This document shows positions 16,037 through 24,488 of a stretch of DNA of 64,000 bases, piece by piece. A program made the position numbers and the translations under genes. How positions within the stretch are numbered: the stretch's first letter is position 1; each line of letters opens with the position of its first letter. This DNA is from Oscillospiraceae bacterium (GTDB lineage Bacteria; Bacillota; Clostridia; Oscillospirales; Oscillospiraceae): the NCBI GenBank assembly GCA_015068035.1, contig SVLI01000001.1:1-64000 (forward strand). The letters are read 5' to 3'. The notes below the pieces were generated by a model, which saw only the letters and a program-made list of their open reading frames with translations, did not search any database and was not told where the DNA came from.

Positions 16037-16912
16037 ATGAAAACCACCGCAAAAACGGATATGCGCGCCCTCGTGCGCGAGATTATCATCATCGTGATCG
16101 GCAGCGCGCTTTACGCCGTCGGCTTCCAGTTCTTCCTTTACCACAACGCCATCCCGACGGGCGGCGTCACCGGCCTTGCCATGATCCTCAATTACCTGAC
16201 GGATCTGCCCGTCGGCGTGATGACGATTGTGATGAACGTGCCCATCTTTATTGTCGCGTGGCGGGTCATCGGCCTGCGCTTTATCATCGCCTCGCTCGTG
16301 GGCATGGGCCTGAGCAGCATTTTTGTCGATCTGTTCGCGCTGCTGCCCGTCAACGCCACAACGGACCCCATGCTCGCCTGTCTCTTTGCCGGGGCGATCG
16401 AGGGCCTCGGCCTCGGCCTTGTGTGTTCCGTCGGCGCCACGACCGGCGGCGTGGACATCATCGCCAAGCTCCTGCGCCGCAAATATCAGGCCATCCCCTT
16501 CGGCACGCTCATTCTCGTGCTGGACCTCATCATCATCGCGGTCTTCGCGCTGATTTTCAAGCTCTATGACCGCGCCATGTATGCCGCCATTGCCATGTTT
16601 GTCAGCTCCAAGGTGGTGGACTTCGTGCTCTACGGCGCAACCACCAGCAAGATGTGCTATATCATCTCGGACGAGAACGAGCGCGTTCGCGAAGCGATCG
16701 TGACCAAGCTGCGCCGCGGCGTCACCGTCGTCAAGGGCATGGGCGCCTATTCCGGCATGGAAAAACAGGTGCTGCTGTGCGTTGTCAAGCAGCAGGAGGC
16801 CATGGAGCTGCGCCGCCTCGTGCGCGAGAGTGACGAAAAGGCCTTTCTCATCATCGCGGACGCGCACGATGTTTACGGCAAGGGCTTCACGAATCTCGAT
16901 TCCAAGGAATAA
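16037..16912 (+). CDS. YitT-family membrane protein (with DUF2179 domain)
   Basis: 291 residues from the ATG at 16037, AGGAG upstream. Five to six transmembrane helices (about 12-190) include the family features ALGFQFF-like FQFFLYHNAIPTGGVTGLA and GATTGGVDIIAKLLRRK. A cytoplasmic C-terminal DUF2179 domain (about 205-285) follows, with RGVTVVKGMGAYSG. The family is widespread in Firmicutes; transport or regulation has been suggested but no substrate is known. It is followed after 25 bp by a lipoprotein gene on the same strand. Confidence 0.9.
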   Translation: MKTTAKTDMRALVREIIIIVIGSALYAVGFQFFLYHNAIPTGGVTGLAMILNYLTDLPVGVMTIVMNVPIFIVAWRVIGLRFIIASLVGMGLSSIFVDLFALLPVNATTDPMLACLFAGAIEGLGLGLVCSVGATTGGVDIIAKLLRRKYQAIPFGTLILVLDLIIIAVFALIFKLYDRAMYAAIAMFVSSKVVDFVLYGATTSKMCYIISDENERVREAIVTKLRRGVTVVKGMGAYSGMEKQVLLCVVKQQEAMELRRLVRESDEKAFLIIADAHDVYGKGFTNLDSKE

Positions 16913-16937
16913 GCGCGCACAGGAGGGCGCAAAGCCT

Positions 16938-18194
16938 ATGAAAAAAGCGTTTACCGTGCTGCTTGCCGCGCTGCTCTGCCTTTCGGCAGCGGGCTGCAGC
17001 GGCTTTCTGGACGGCGAATACGTCTCCAGCGTAAAATATGAGGACGAGCTGCCCGTTCTGACGGGGGACGCGCTGGTCGTGGGCAGTTATTACAGTCTGC
17101 GCAATGCGCTGCTCGCGATGGTGGACGCGCATCAGGCGGAGGGCACGCTGCGCTTCACCGGCTATGAGGGCGAGGTGAGCGAGGATCTCCCCCGCGTTTG
17201 CGCCGAGCTGAAAAACGAAAACGCGCTTTGCGCCTACGCGGTGGACTACATCTCTTACGACCTGAGCCTCATCGTTTCCTATTACGAGGCGCGTGTTTAC
17301 ATCAATTATCTCCACACGGCGCAGGAGCTTGCCGCGCTGAAAAACATCGGCACGGTCGCCAACGCGCAGCAGCTCATTTTCAGCGCCATGCAGGAGGAAA
17401 AATCCTCTTTGCTTTTTTCCGCAGTCGGCACCACGCTCACGGAAGCGGAAGTGCTCGATATGGCCGAGCAGTTCTATCATAACGAGCCGATGCAGTGCCT
17501 TTCCCTGCCGCGCATCAGCCTTTCGGCCTATCCGCGCTCCGGCTTTTCGCATATCTATGAGCTGACCATCGAATATGACGGCGAGGCGGAAACCCGCGCG
17601 GAAAAGCGCACGGAGCTGCGCCGCGCCGCCGCCTCGCTCATCACGCAGGTGGAGGGCGAGAGCAAGACGGCGCAGGCGGAAAGCGCCGCGCGTCTGCTCG
17701 CGCAGCGCTGTGACTGGATCCACGGCAGCGGCGATGCGATCAACGCTTACGGCGCGCTGGTCAACGGCCGCGCGGAAAGCGACGGTTTCGCCCTGGCTTA
17801 CAAGGCGCTGTGCAACATGCTGGAGCTCGATTGCCTTGTCGTGCACGGGCGCATGAATAACGCCCCGCACAGTTGGAATCTCGTGCGCCTCGGCGGACAG
17901 TATTATCATGTGGATGTATCGCAGACGGGCGCGGAAAGCCCCGTGCTTTTGCCGGACAGCCTGATGCGCCAGAACTATTGGTGGGATATCGAGGCTTACC
18001 CCGCCGCGGCGGACTTCCAAAACGAGCCGCGGGCGGAAAAACCGGAGACCGAAACGGAATCCGAAGCCGAACCCGGCACGGATACGGAACCCGAGCCGAC
18101 GCCCGAACCCGAACCCGAGCCCGAGCCGAGCCCCGAGCCGTCGGACGCGCCGCAGCCGCAGGCGCAAACCCCCGACCCGAGCCCGGCCCCCTGA
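16938..18194 (+). CDS. Transglutaminase-like lipoprotein with Ser in place of the catalytic Cys
   Basis: 418 residues. Signal peptide with lipobox LSAAGC (lipid Cys20). A transglutaminase-like domain lies near residues 225-335: the His and Asp of the triad are visible in PHSWNLV (His311) and YYHVDVS (Asp326), but the block that normally reads GxCxGY/F is AESDGF, putting Ser281 where the nucleophilic Cys is expected. The C-terminal ~55 residues are a Pro/Glu/Thr-rich tail (EPEPTPEPEPEP). ATG at 16938 behind AGGAGGG. Probably an outer-surface protein; catalysis is doubtful and a binding role is more likely. Confidence 0.78.
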   Translation: MKKAFTVLLAALLCLSAAGCSGFLDGEYVSSVKYEDELPVLTGDALVVGSYYSLRNALLAMVDAHQAEGTLRFTGYEGEVSEDLPRVCAELKNENALCAYAVDYISYDLSLIVSYYEARVYINYLHTAQELAALKNIGTVANAQQLIFSAMQEEKSSLLFSAVGTTLTEAEVLDMAEQFYHNEPMQCLSLPRISLSAYPRSGFSHIYELTIEYDGEAETRAEKRTELRRAAASLITQVEGESKTAQAESAARLLAQRCDWIHGSGDAINAYGALVNGRAESDGFALAYKALCNMLELDCLVVHGRMNNAPHSWNLVRLGGQYYHVDVSQTGAESPVLLPDSLMRQNYWWDIEAYPAAADFQNEPRAEKPETETESEAEPGTDTEPEPTPEPEPEPEPSPEPSDAPQPQAQTPDPSPAP

Positions 18195-18225
18195 GGGCAT
18201 AACGCCGAATTCCCGCCTTTCCCCC

Positions 18226-18300
18226 GCACAAGCCTCCCCTGTGTAAGGGAGGGTGCCCGGTGCGCACACTGGGCGGAGGGCTTGTGCCTCTCCCCCGTCG
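18226..18300 (+). repeat. Dispersed hairpin repeat, second copy
   Basis: Shares the GGTGCGCACACTGGGCGGAG core and the flanking CCTCCCCT..AGGGAGG hairpin with 15850-15965, but lacks the distal hairpins. It lies 3' of the lipoprotein gene. Confidence 0.8.
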
Positions 18301-18356
18301 CTTCGCAGTCATGGCGAAGACGGAGAAAACCGCATACCCCATCCCCCCAAAAAGCC

Positions 18357-18391
18357 AAGCGGCGCTTCCGAATCGGGAAGCGCCGCTTTTC
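18357..18391. terminator. Bidirectional terminator hairpin
   Basis: 13-bp stem AAGCGGCGCTTCC (18357-18369) / GGAAGCGCCGCTT (18376-18388) with a short T tail, 13 bp before the tRNA-Leu promoter. Confidence 0.8.
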
Positions 18392-18403
18392 TACATAATG
18401 TTC

Positions 18404-18432
18404 TTGCAATTTGCGCAGGGGTAGTGTATAAT
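18404..18432 (+). promoter_or_regulatory. Sigma-A promoter of tRNA-Leu
   Basis: TTGCAA (18404-18409), 17-bp spacer, TATAAT (18427-18432), ending 13 bp before the tRNA. Confidence 0.88.
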
Positions 18433-18445
18433 CAGCTCTGCACTT

Positions 18446-18530
18446 GCCGGTGTGATGGAATTGGTAGACGTGCTTGACTCAAAATCAAGTGCCCTCGGGC
18501 GTGCCGGTTCGAGTCCGGCCACCGGCACCA
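18446..18530 (+). tRNA. tRNA-Leu (CAA anticodon)
   Basis: 85 nt with an encoded CCA. Acceptor GCCGGTG pairs with CACCGGC; anticodon stem CTTGA/TCAAG holds the loop CTCAAAA (anticodon CAA). A long class II variable arm (GCCCTCGGGC) and the T arm GGTTCGAGTCC follow. Confidence 0.95.
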
Positions 18531-18625
18531 GATTGCATCTGGAGGCAATGCGTTACGAACTCTGCAGCAAATCGAGCATCGCTGCTCGGTAACGATGGTT
18601 CGGATATGGATTGCCCAACTGCACC

Positions 18626-18667
18626 ACGTCGGAGCAAAGTCCGCTTTGCTCCGACGTCATTTTATTC
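18626..18667 (+). terminator. Terminator of tRNA-Leu
   Basis: 14-bp perfect stem ACGTCGGAGCAAAG (18626-18639) / CTTTGCTCCGACGT (18644-18657) with tail CATTTTATTC. Confidence 0.85.
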
Positions 18668-18826
18668 TTAGGGAAAAATGCCGTAATTCGCCCGCGCGCT
18701 TGCTCCTCCTTTTCCGCCGCAATGCGCGATTTTCCCCATTGAAAATCCGAAAACTTGCGTTAAACTATAGATGTAGGCTCCGCGCCGACGCGCGCTGCGC
18801 GAAAATTCAGAAAAAGGAGTTTGCCG

Positions 18827-19912
18827 ATGGAAACGAACAGCCCGGGCAGAAGCCTGAAAGACAACATCAAAAGCCTTGCCAAAATGGCGCTGACCACGGG
18901 CCTGCAGATGGGCACGCTCCTGGGCGCAAAGGCGCTCTACGATTCCCTCTTCCCGCGCTACGAAAAGAAGGACATCGACACGGTCTTCGGCGAGTTTGAT
19001 TACAGCCGCGTGGCGGCATGGCTGCCGCGCAGCACCTTCTTCTTCCCCAGCGGACAGTGGAAGCTGCAAGGCTATTTTTACCCCTGCAGCGGCGCGGAGA
19101 AAATGGTCGTGGTCTGCCACGGCATGCACGCCGGCTCGGACGATTACATCCCCTTCATCGCCCACTTCGTGCGCAGCGGCTTCGCCGTTTTTTCCTACGA
19201 CTGCCAGGGCACCTACGCCTCCGAGGGCGATTCCACCGTCGGCATGTGCACGCCGCTGGTGAATCTCGACCACGCGCTGAATTACATCGAAAGCAGCCCC
19301 GAGTTTTCGCAGTATAAGCTCTATCTCTTCGGCCATTCCTGGGGCGGCTTCGCGGCGACCTCGGTGCTCTCGCTGCACAAAAGCGTCTGCGGCTGCGCGG
19401 CGGTCGCGCCCTTCAACAGCGGCTATACGCTCATCGCGGAAAAGGGCGCGCAGTATGCCGGCCCGAGTGCGGACACCCTCGCCGGCGGCTTCCCGAAGCA
19501 GTTTCTGGATTCCTATCAGGCCATGCTGTTTAAGGACTACACGAAGCTCGACGCGGTGAAAGGCATCAACAGCACCGACATCCCCGTTTTCATCGCCCAC
19601 GGCACGCAGGACCTTGTCATCAGCTTCCATCATCAGTCCGTGATCTCGCACAGATACGAGATCCGGCAAAATAATGTGACCTATTATATCGGCACCGATG
19701 CCCACGCGGGGCATAACACGATTCTGCACTCGGAGCGGGCGGTCGCCTATCAAAAGCAGGTGGAAAAGGAGCTGAAGCTCTTGAAAAAGGCGCTCGACCG
19801 GGAGCTTACGCCGGAGGAAAAGGCGGATTTCTGCCGGCAGGTCAACCACGCTTTGTACAGCGAGGTCAACGCGGAGCTCATGCAGGCCATCGTGGACATG
19901 TTCAATCAATGA
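18827..19912 (+). CDS. Alpha/beta hydrolase
   Basis: 361 residues from the ATG at 18827 (AGGAG upstream; a TTG at 18821 is less likely). Fold landmarks: HG oxyanion strand VVVCHGMHAG, nucleophile elbow GHSWGG, acid in IAHGTQDLVI and catalytic His in DAHAGHN. A helical N-terminal extension (1-45) and an extra C-terminal helix pair frame the core. The type resembles lysophospholipase/monoglyceride-lipase-like serine hydrolases; the substrate is unknown. Monocistronic, ending at a terminator at 20040. Confidence 0.88.
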   Translation: METNSPGRSLKDNIKSLAKMALTTGLQMGTLLGAKALYDSLFPRYEKKDIDTVFGEFDYSRVAAWLPRSTFFFPSGQWKLQGYFYPCSGAEKMVVVCHGMHAGSDDYIPFIAHFVRSGFAVFSYDCQGTYASEGDSTVGMCTPLVNLDHALNYIESSPEFSQYKLYLFGHSWGGFAATSVLSLHKSVCGCAAVAPFNSGYTLIAEKGAQYAGPSADTLAGGFPKQFLDSYQAMLFKDYTKLDAVKGINSTDIPVFIAHGTQDLVISFHHQSVISHRYEIRQNNVTYYIGTDAHAGHNTILHSERAVAYQKQVEKELKLLKKALDRELTPEEKADFCRQVNHALYSEVNAELMQAIVDMFNQ

Positions 19913-20039
19913 GCGCAGCGCAGCGCCGCAATACGCGCCGGCACGCACCCCCGCAGCATCCCAACACATCCAACCCAACACCAAAGCCCCACGCCAAATA
20001 ACACCCCTCCAACACAACACATAGCCCCCAACCAACAAC
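19913..20039 (+). other. C/A-rich, G-poor 3' region
   Basis: Between the hydrolase stop and the terminator lies about 100 nt of C- and A-rich sequence almost without G (for example CCAACACATCCAACCCAACA). No open frame. This composition resembles Rho-loading (rut) sites. Confidence 0.55.
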
Positions 20040-20072
20040 AAAGCCCCGGGCCGCTCGGCCCGGGGCTTTCTT
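20040..20072 (+). terminator. Terminator of the alpha/beta hydrolase gene
   Basis: 11-bp stem AAAGCCCCGGG (20040-20050) / CCCGGGGCTTT (20059-20069), short T tail. On the opposite strand it lies just after the DUF4177 gene and may serve both. Confidence 0.85.
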
Positions 20073-20092
20073 ATGCATCCAAAATCCGTCTC

Positions 20093-20272
20093 TTATTTCT
20101 CTTTGAAGAACACGCCAACCAGCGCGCCCACATGATCGTCGGGCGACACCACCTGTTGAAGCTCCCAGCCCTCTGCAACAACCGCGTTGATCACAGCCTG
20201 CGCCTGTTCCAGATCCTTTTCCCGGGACATTTTGAGACCTTTGTTCAGATAAACCAGCTTATATTCCTTCAC
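20093..20272 (-). CDS. DUF4177 domain small protein
   Basis: 59 residues, GTG start at 20272. The frame reads VKEYKLVYLNKGLKMSREKD at the N-terminus, then an AEGWELQQVVSP centre and an ALVGVFFKEK end, the pattern of DUF4177 proteins. The gene lies 10 bp after the ridA stop on the same strand, so it is cotranscribed. It is very short and easily missed. Function unknown. Confidence 0.78.
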   Translation of the reverse strand: MKEYKLVYLNKGLKMSREKDLEQAQAVINAVVAEGWELQQVVSPDDHVGALVGVFFKEK

Positions 20273-20282
20273 CGCTTCACCT

Positions 20283-20669
20283 TCAGCGCAGCGCGATGAC
20301 CTCGATCTCCACGAGCACGTTCTTCGGCAGACGGCCGACCTCCACCGCGGAGCGGGCGGGCGGCTGGGTGGTGAAATACTCGGCGTAGATGCCGTTCATC
20401 ACGGCGAAATCGTCCATGCTCTGCAGGAACACGGTCGTTTTCATCACCTTGTCCAGACTGCTGCCGCCGGCGGCGAGCACAGCCTTGACGTTTTCCAGCG
20501 CCATACGGGTCTGCGCCTCGATGCCCTCCGGGATCTCGCCGTTCGCCGGATTGACCGGAATCTGACCGGAGCAGAACAGCAGTCCCGGCATGCCGATGGC
20601 CTGCGAATACGGGCCGATCGGTTCGGGCGCGTTGGGCGTGTAGATGATCTCCTTGTTGACTTCCTGCAT
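20283..20669 (-). CDS. ridA: RidA family reactive intermediate deaminase
   Basis: 128 residues from the ATG at 20669, behind GGAGG (the longer frame overlaps the neighbouring gene). RidA proteins are cytosolic trimers that hydrolyse 2-aminoacrylate and related enamines released by PLP enzymes. Signature [11 protein letters not shown], the arginine in PPARSAVEV, and the terminal [10 protein letters not shown] are all present. It is followed by a DUF4177 gene. Confidence 0.95.
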   Translation of the reverse strand: MQEVNKEIIYTPNAPEPIGPYSQAIGMPGLLFCSGQIPVNPANGEIPEGIEAQTRMALENVKAVLAAGGSSLDKVMKTTVFLQSMDDFAVMNGIYAEYFTTQPPARSAVEVGRLPKNVLVEIEVIALR

Positions 20670-20719
20670 GATAATGTCCTCCTTGTTTGCTTTCTGTCGC
20701 AATAGCGTTTGCGTATAAT

Positions 20720-21775
20720 TTATATTGTATAGTCCCACAGCACCGGCTCGCCGTTGCGGCCGCTGATGCTCACAGCATAGTGATGTTCTTCTCCCGCCGC
20801 ATCCGTGAACGAGATGCCGTAAGAGCTGAAATCCCCGGGGAATTCCATGGTCACGAGCAGCATTTCGCCTTTTTTAAGCCCGTCCATTCTGTGCAGCGTC
20901 TCGTCCGGTTCAAGCCTCGCCTCCCCGAGCGCCATGCTGCAAAACGCAATGTTGCGCAGCTCCGCGCCCGCCACGAAGGCCAGCTTCACCGCATATTCCG
21001 AATGCGCAAAAACAAGCTCCTGCGGCGTTCCGACGCTTTGCAGATCCTCGGCAAAGCACACGCGCAGCAGCGCGCCCCGCGCAATCTCCTCATCCGTCAG
21101 GTTCACCCAGCCCGCGCCGGATTTCAGCCTGCCCCAAAGATTGCCCTCGTCATCCCAGCGCTCTTCCACGATGGTATACGTGCCGTCCGTGCCCACAACG
21201 CCGGCGTGGCCATCGTCATAGCTCGGCCCGGAATAGATCGGCGTCACCGCGTTCAGCGCAACGAGATACGCCTGGAAAGCGGGCCTTTCCGCCCGTGCCT
21301 CCGTCAGATCGACCCAGCCCGCGCCGGATTTCAGTCTGCCCCAGAGGTTGCCCTCGTCGTCCCAGCGCTCCTCCACGATGGTATACGTGCCGCTCTCGCC
21401 CACGATGAAGCCCGTGTAGCCAGTTTGATAGCTCGGCCCCTCATAGGCATGAATCTCCTCACCCAGCACGACCAGATATTCCTCAAAAACCGGCTTCTCC
21501 GTCTGCGGCGGCGCCGTGACTTCCGGTGTCGGCTTTGCATTCGGCGTCGGCTTGACGCTCGGTTTTACGCCCGGCGTCGGCTTGACGCTCGCCTCCGGCG
21601 TGACTTCCGGCGTTTCGGCCGGCTCAGGTTCTGCGCTCGGTGCCGCCGTCTGCCCGGAAACCTCCGTTTCCGGCTTGACTTCCGGCTCATCTTCCGCGCC
21701 GCAGGCGCAAAGGCAAAGCAGCAGACACAAAAGCAGAAGCAGACACAAAATGCGTTTTTTCCCGGTATAATACAT
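20720..21775 (-). CDS. Lipoprotein with two SH3-like repeats
   Basis: 351 residues. Lipobox LCLCAC in a leucine-rich signal peptide. A Pro/Thr/Glu/Val linker (about 28-95) follows, with short repeats such as VKPTPG. Two SH3b-like domains contain an almost identical block ([20 protein letters not shown] near 128 and again near 196), each ending in GAGWV. A C-terminal beta domain (about 235-345) follows. Probably a wall-associated surface protein. Start at 21775 behind GGGAGGG, own promoter upstream. Confidence 0.75.
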   Translation of the reverse strand: MYYTGKKRILCLLLLLCLLLCLCACGAEDEPEVKPETEVSGQTAAPSAEPEPAETPEVTPEASVKPTPGVKPSVKPTPNAKPTPEVTAPPQTEKPVFEEYLVVLGEEIHAYEGPSYQTGYTGFIVGESGTYTIVEERWDDEGNLWGRLKSGAGWVDLTEARAERPAFQAYLVALNAVTPIYSGPSYDDGHAGVVGTDGTYTIVEERWDDEGNLWGRLKSGAGWVNLTDEEIARGALLRVCFAEDLQSVGTPQELVFAHSEYAVKLAFVAGAELRNIAFCSMALGEARLEPDETLHRMDGLKKGEMLLVTMEFPGDFSSYGISFTDAAGEEHHYAVSISGRNGEPVLWDYTI

Positions 21776-21807
21776 TGTGCACCCTCCCGATCGCAGATTT
21801 CTCTTTT

Positions 21808-21836
21808 ACTTTACGCGAAGCCCGTCGCTTTGTCAA
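21808..21836 (-). promoter_or_regulatory. Sigma-A promoter of SH3-repeat lipoprotein
   Basis: TTGACA (21831-21836), 17-bp spacer, TAAAGT (21808-21813), read on the minus strand. Confidence 0.8.
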
Positions 21837-22005
21837 TTCCAAAACCCGCCTGCCGTGCGCAGCACGGAGACAGCCTCATCCCCCGTGTCCGCGCAGCGCG
21901 CATTCGTTTTTTCGCCGCCGTCCGGACGAAACCGCCCGGCAGCTCTTTTTGCGGTTTTTTTCCAGGAAAAATGCGAAAAAAAGTGTGAAACGCAGGGAAA
22001 TGCGC

Positions 22006-22034
22006 TTGCTTTTTCCCGCGCAAAACGCTATAAT
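22006..22034 (+). promoter_or_regulatory. Sigma-A promoter of the liv operon
   Basis: TTGCTT (22006-22011), 17-bp spacer, TATAAT (22029-22034). It leaves a 5' leader of about 115 nt before livK, in which I recognise no known riboswitch. Confidence 0.8.
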
Positions 22035-22158
22035 ACATGCTCAGAACGACGCTGTTTAGCGTACAGATGTTCTCCATACGCGGACATCCTGCGCGGCGCT
22101 GTCGTTTCGATCAAAACCGTAACATCTGCCCGAGAGGGCACAAGGAGGAAAAAGTAAA

Positions 22159-23325
22159 ATGAAAAAGATCATCGCACTGGCCCTCGTTGTCATCCTGGCA
22201 TTCAGCGTTCTGACTGCCTGCGGCGGCGGCGAGAAAGAAAACGTCATCAAAATCGGCGTTTACGAGCCTCTGTCCGGTTCCAACGGTGCCGGCGGCAAGC
22301 AGGAGTACCTCGGCATGCAGTATGCCAACAAGGTTTGCCCCGAGATTGAGATCGACGGCAAGACCTACAAGATCGAGCTGGTCCCGGCTGACAACGAGTC
22401 TGCCAACGAAAAGGCCGTCTCTGCTGCCACCGACCTGATCTCTGCCGGCGTTTCCGTCGTGCTCGGCTCCTACGGTTCCGGCGTGTCCATCGCCGCTTCC
22501 GATACCTTTGCCGATGCCGGCATGCCCGCCATTGGCGTCACCTGCACCAACCCGCAGGTCACCGAGGGCAACAGCCACTACTTCCGCATCTGCTTCCTGG
22601 ATCCCTTCCAGGGCACGGTTCTGGCCAACTTCGCCAAGAACGAGCTGGGCGCCAAGACCGCTTACTGCCTGGGCGAGCTGGGCAACGACTATGACCAGGG
22701 CCTCGTGCACTACTTCAAGGAAGCTGCCGAGGGCATGGGCATGAAGGTCATCACCGCCGAGTTCCCGAAGGACAGCGCGGACTTCACCTCTTACCTGACC
22801 ACCGCCAAGAACGAGGGCGCGGACGTCATCTTCGCCCCCTGCTCCATCCAGTATGCGCAGCTCATCGTTGAGCAGGCCGACGCGCAGGGCATTGAGGCTT
22901 CTCTGCTGGGCGGCGACACCTGGGATTCCAACCAGATCCTCGGCGCTGCCGAGGGCAAGGACGTTGAGATCTACGTTTCCACCTTCTACGCCGAGGGCGG
23001 CGACCCCGAGTTTGAAGAGGGCATCAAGGCGTGGATCAACGAGAACGCCGAGGCCAAGACCAACAACGGCGGCAACGACATGATCGCGGCTGTCACCGTC
23101 ATGGGCTACGATGCTTACTTCACCGCGCTTGAGGCCATCAAGGCCGCCGGCAGCGCTGACAAGGCCGACATCCTGGCCAAGCTGCCCTCCGTTACTTACG
23201 AAGGCGTTTCCGGCGCCATCAAGTTCAACGAGATCGGCGACGCTGTGCGTGACAGCGCTTACATCAAGCAGGCCAACACCGCTGACGTGGTTTGGGACTT
23301 CGTCACGGTTGCAACCGTTGGCTAA
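22159..23325 (+). CDS. livK: Branched-chain amino acid ABC transporter substrate-binding lipoprotein
   Basis: 388 residues, ATG behind AGGAGG. Signal peptide with lipobox LTAC (Cys21). Mature protein starts with IKIGVYEPLSG and follows the periplasmic-binding-protein type 1 fold (NESANEKAVSAATDLI, VLGSYGSGVSIAAS, ITCTNPQ-like VTCTNPQ, QGTVLANFAKN). It captures the ligand outside the membrane for the LivHM permease. The codon use (heavy GGC/GCC/AAG) looks like a highly expressed gene. A strong hairpin follows the stop, before livH. Confidence 0.93.
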   Translation: MKKIIALALVVILAFSVLTACGGGEKENVIKIGVYEPLSGSNGAGGKQEYLGMQYANKVCPEIEIDGKTYKIELVPADNESANEKAVSAATDLISAGVSVVLGSYGSGVSIAASDTFADAGMPAIGVTCTNPQVTEGNSHYFRICFLDPFQGTVLANFAKNELGAKTAYCLGELGNDYDQGLVHYFKEAAEGMGMKVITAEFPKDSADFTSYLTTAKNEGADVIFAPCSIQYAQLIVEQADAQGIEASLLGGDTWDSNQILGAAEGKDVEIYVSTFYAEGGDPEFEEGIKAWINENAEAKTNNGGNDMIAAVTVMGYDAYFTALEAIKAAGSADKADILAKLPSVTYEGVSGAIKFNEIGDAVRDSAYIKQANTADVVWDFVTVATVG

Positions 23326-23368
23326 GCTTTACGCCTGATTTCAGAAGCAAGTTCTGAAGTGAACCAAT

Positions 23369-23396
23369 ATGGCGGGGGCAGGTCTGCCCCCGCCAT
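23369..23396 (+). promoter_or_regulatory. Strong intercistronic hairpin after livK
   Basis: 12-bp perfect stem ATGGCGGGGGCA (23369-23380) / TGCCCCCGCCAT (23385-23396) without a T tail. Likely stabilises the livK mRNA 3' end, giving more binding protein than permease. Confidence 0.75.
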
Positions 23397-23445
23397 GTCT
23401 GGCATTATGAGAGGCTTTCCTTATCCCCGCGTTTTGCTGATTCGG

Positions 23446-23547
23446 AGCGTATAAATGCGCTTCCTTTTGCGATGGCGGGCGGGCAGAATCCGGAAATAAG
23501 GCCGGATTTTTGCTTTTGCGCAGCCAAAGAAAGCGGATTTATACGCT
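23446..23547 (+). promoter_or_regulatory. Structured livK-livH spacer: long-range inverted repeat around a terminator-like hairpin
   Basis: AGCGTATAAAT (23446-23456) is repeated in inverted form at 23537-23547, with further imperfect pairing on one side. Enclosed is a hairpin AATCCGG (23487-23493) / CCGGATT (23502-23508) followed by TTTGCTTTT. The arrangement suggests partial termination. Confidence 0.5.
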
Positions 23548-23587
23548 TTGCATTTCAGGGAGAAAAGAGAAAAGGAGGAACTGCGCC

Positions 23588-24475
23588 ATGCAAGAGTTTT
23601 TCGCCGCAAATCTGCCGTATCTGCTCTCCGGCATCTCCGCCGGCGGCCAGTATGCGCTCATCGCCGTCGGCTACACGATGGTTTACGGCATTTTGCGTTT
23701 GATCAACTTCGCCCACGGCGATGTGTTTATGGTGGCAGGCCTTGTTATGGTCTACACCACGGCAAGCTTACCCATGTATATTTCCATTCCGATTGTTCTG
23801 ATCGCCACGGTGGTGCTCGGCTTTTTGATCGAGCGCGCTGCCTATAAGCCGCTGCGCAGCGCCCCGCGTATGTCGGTTATGATCTCCGCCATCGGCGTGA
23901 GCTATCTGCTGCAAAACTGCGCGCTGTACTTCACCGGCGGCCTTGCGCAGACCTATCCGGCCATCCCGTTTTTGAGCAAGAGCGTCGTGATCTTCGGCGC
24001 CACCACCAAGATGGTCACCGTCATCACCCCGATTCTCACGATCGTTCTGGTGTTCGTTCTCGTTGCGCTCATCAAGTATACGAAGATCGGCATGGCCATG
24101 CGCGCAGTGTCCAAGGATTTTGAAACCAGCCAGCTCATGGGCATCAAAATCAACTCCGTCATCAGCGTCACCTTCGTCATCGGCTGCTTTTTGGCGGCCG
24201 TCGGCTCGCTGCTGTGGTTCTCCAACTATCAGTCCATCGTGCCGACCTCCGGCTCGATGCCGGGTCTGAAGGCCTTTGTCGCGGCGGTGTTCGGCGGCAT
24301 CGGCTCCATCCCCGGCGCGGTCATCGGCGCTTTCATCATCGGCATCTGCGAGAACATCATCAAGGGCGTGGGGCTGACCACGTTCTCGGATGCGTTTACC
24401 TTTGTTCTGCTCATCATCATCCTCCTCGTCAAGCCCACGGGCATCTTCGGCGAGAAGGCAACGGACAAGGTCTGA
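23588..24475 (+). CDS. livH: Branched-chain amino acid ABC transporter permease LivH
   Basis: 295 residues from the ATG at 23588, AGGAGG upstream. About eight transmembrane helices; GGQYALIAVGYTMVYGILRLINFAHGD is the typical N-terminal region, FGGIGSIPGAVIGA and LVKPTGIFGEKA the C-terminal end. Forms the membrane channel with LivM. Followed after 13 bp by livM. Confidence 0.94.
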   Translation: MQEFFAANLPYLLSGISAGGQYALIAVGYTMVYGILRLINFAHGDVFMVAGLVMVYTTASLPMYISIPIVLIATVVLGFLIERAAYKPLRSAPRMSVMISAIGVSYLLQNCALYFTGGLAQTYPAIPFLSKSVVIFGATTKMVTVITPILTIVLVFVLVALIKYTKIGMAMRAVSKDFETSQLMGIKINSVISVTFVIGCFLAAVGSLLWFSNYQSIVPTSGSMPGLKAFVAAVFGGIGSIPGAVIGAFIIGICENIIKGVGLTTFSDAFTFVLLIIILLVKPTGIFGEKATDKV

Positions 24476-24488
24476 GGAGGTGCGCGGA

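Noticed and set aside
22035-22158. Riboswitch in the livK leader
   Set aside because: Short leader with only weak hairpins and no consensus of a known amino acid riboswitch or T-box.
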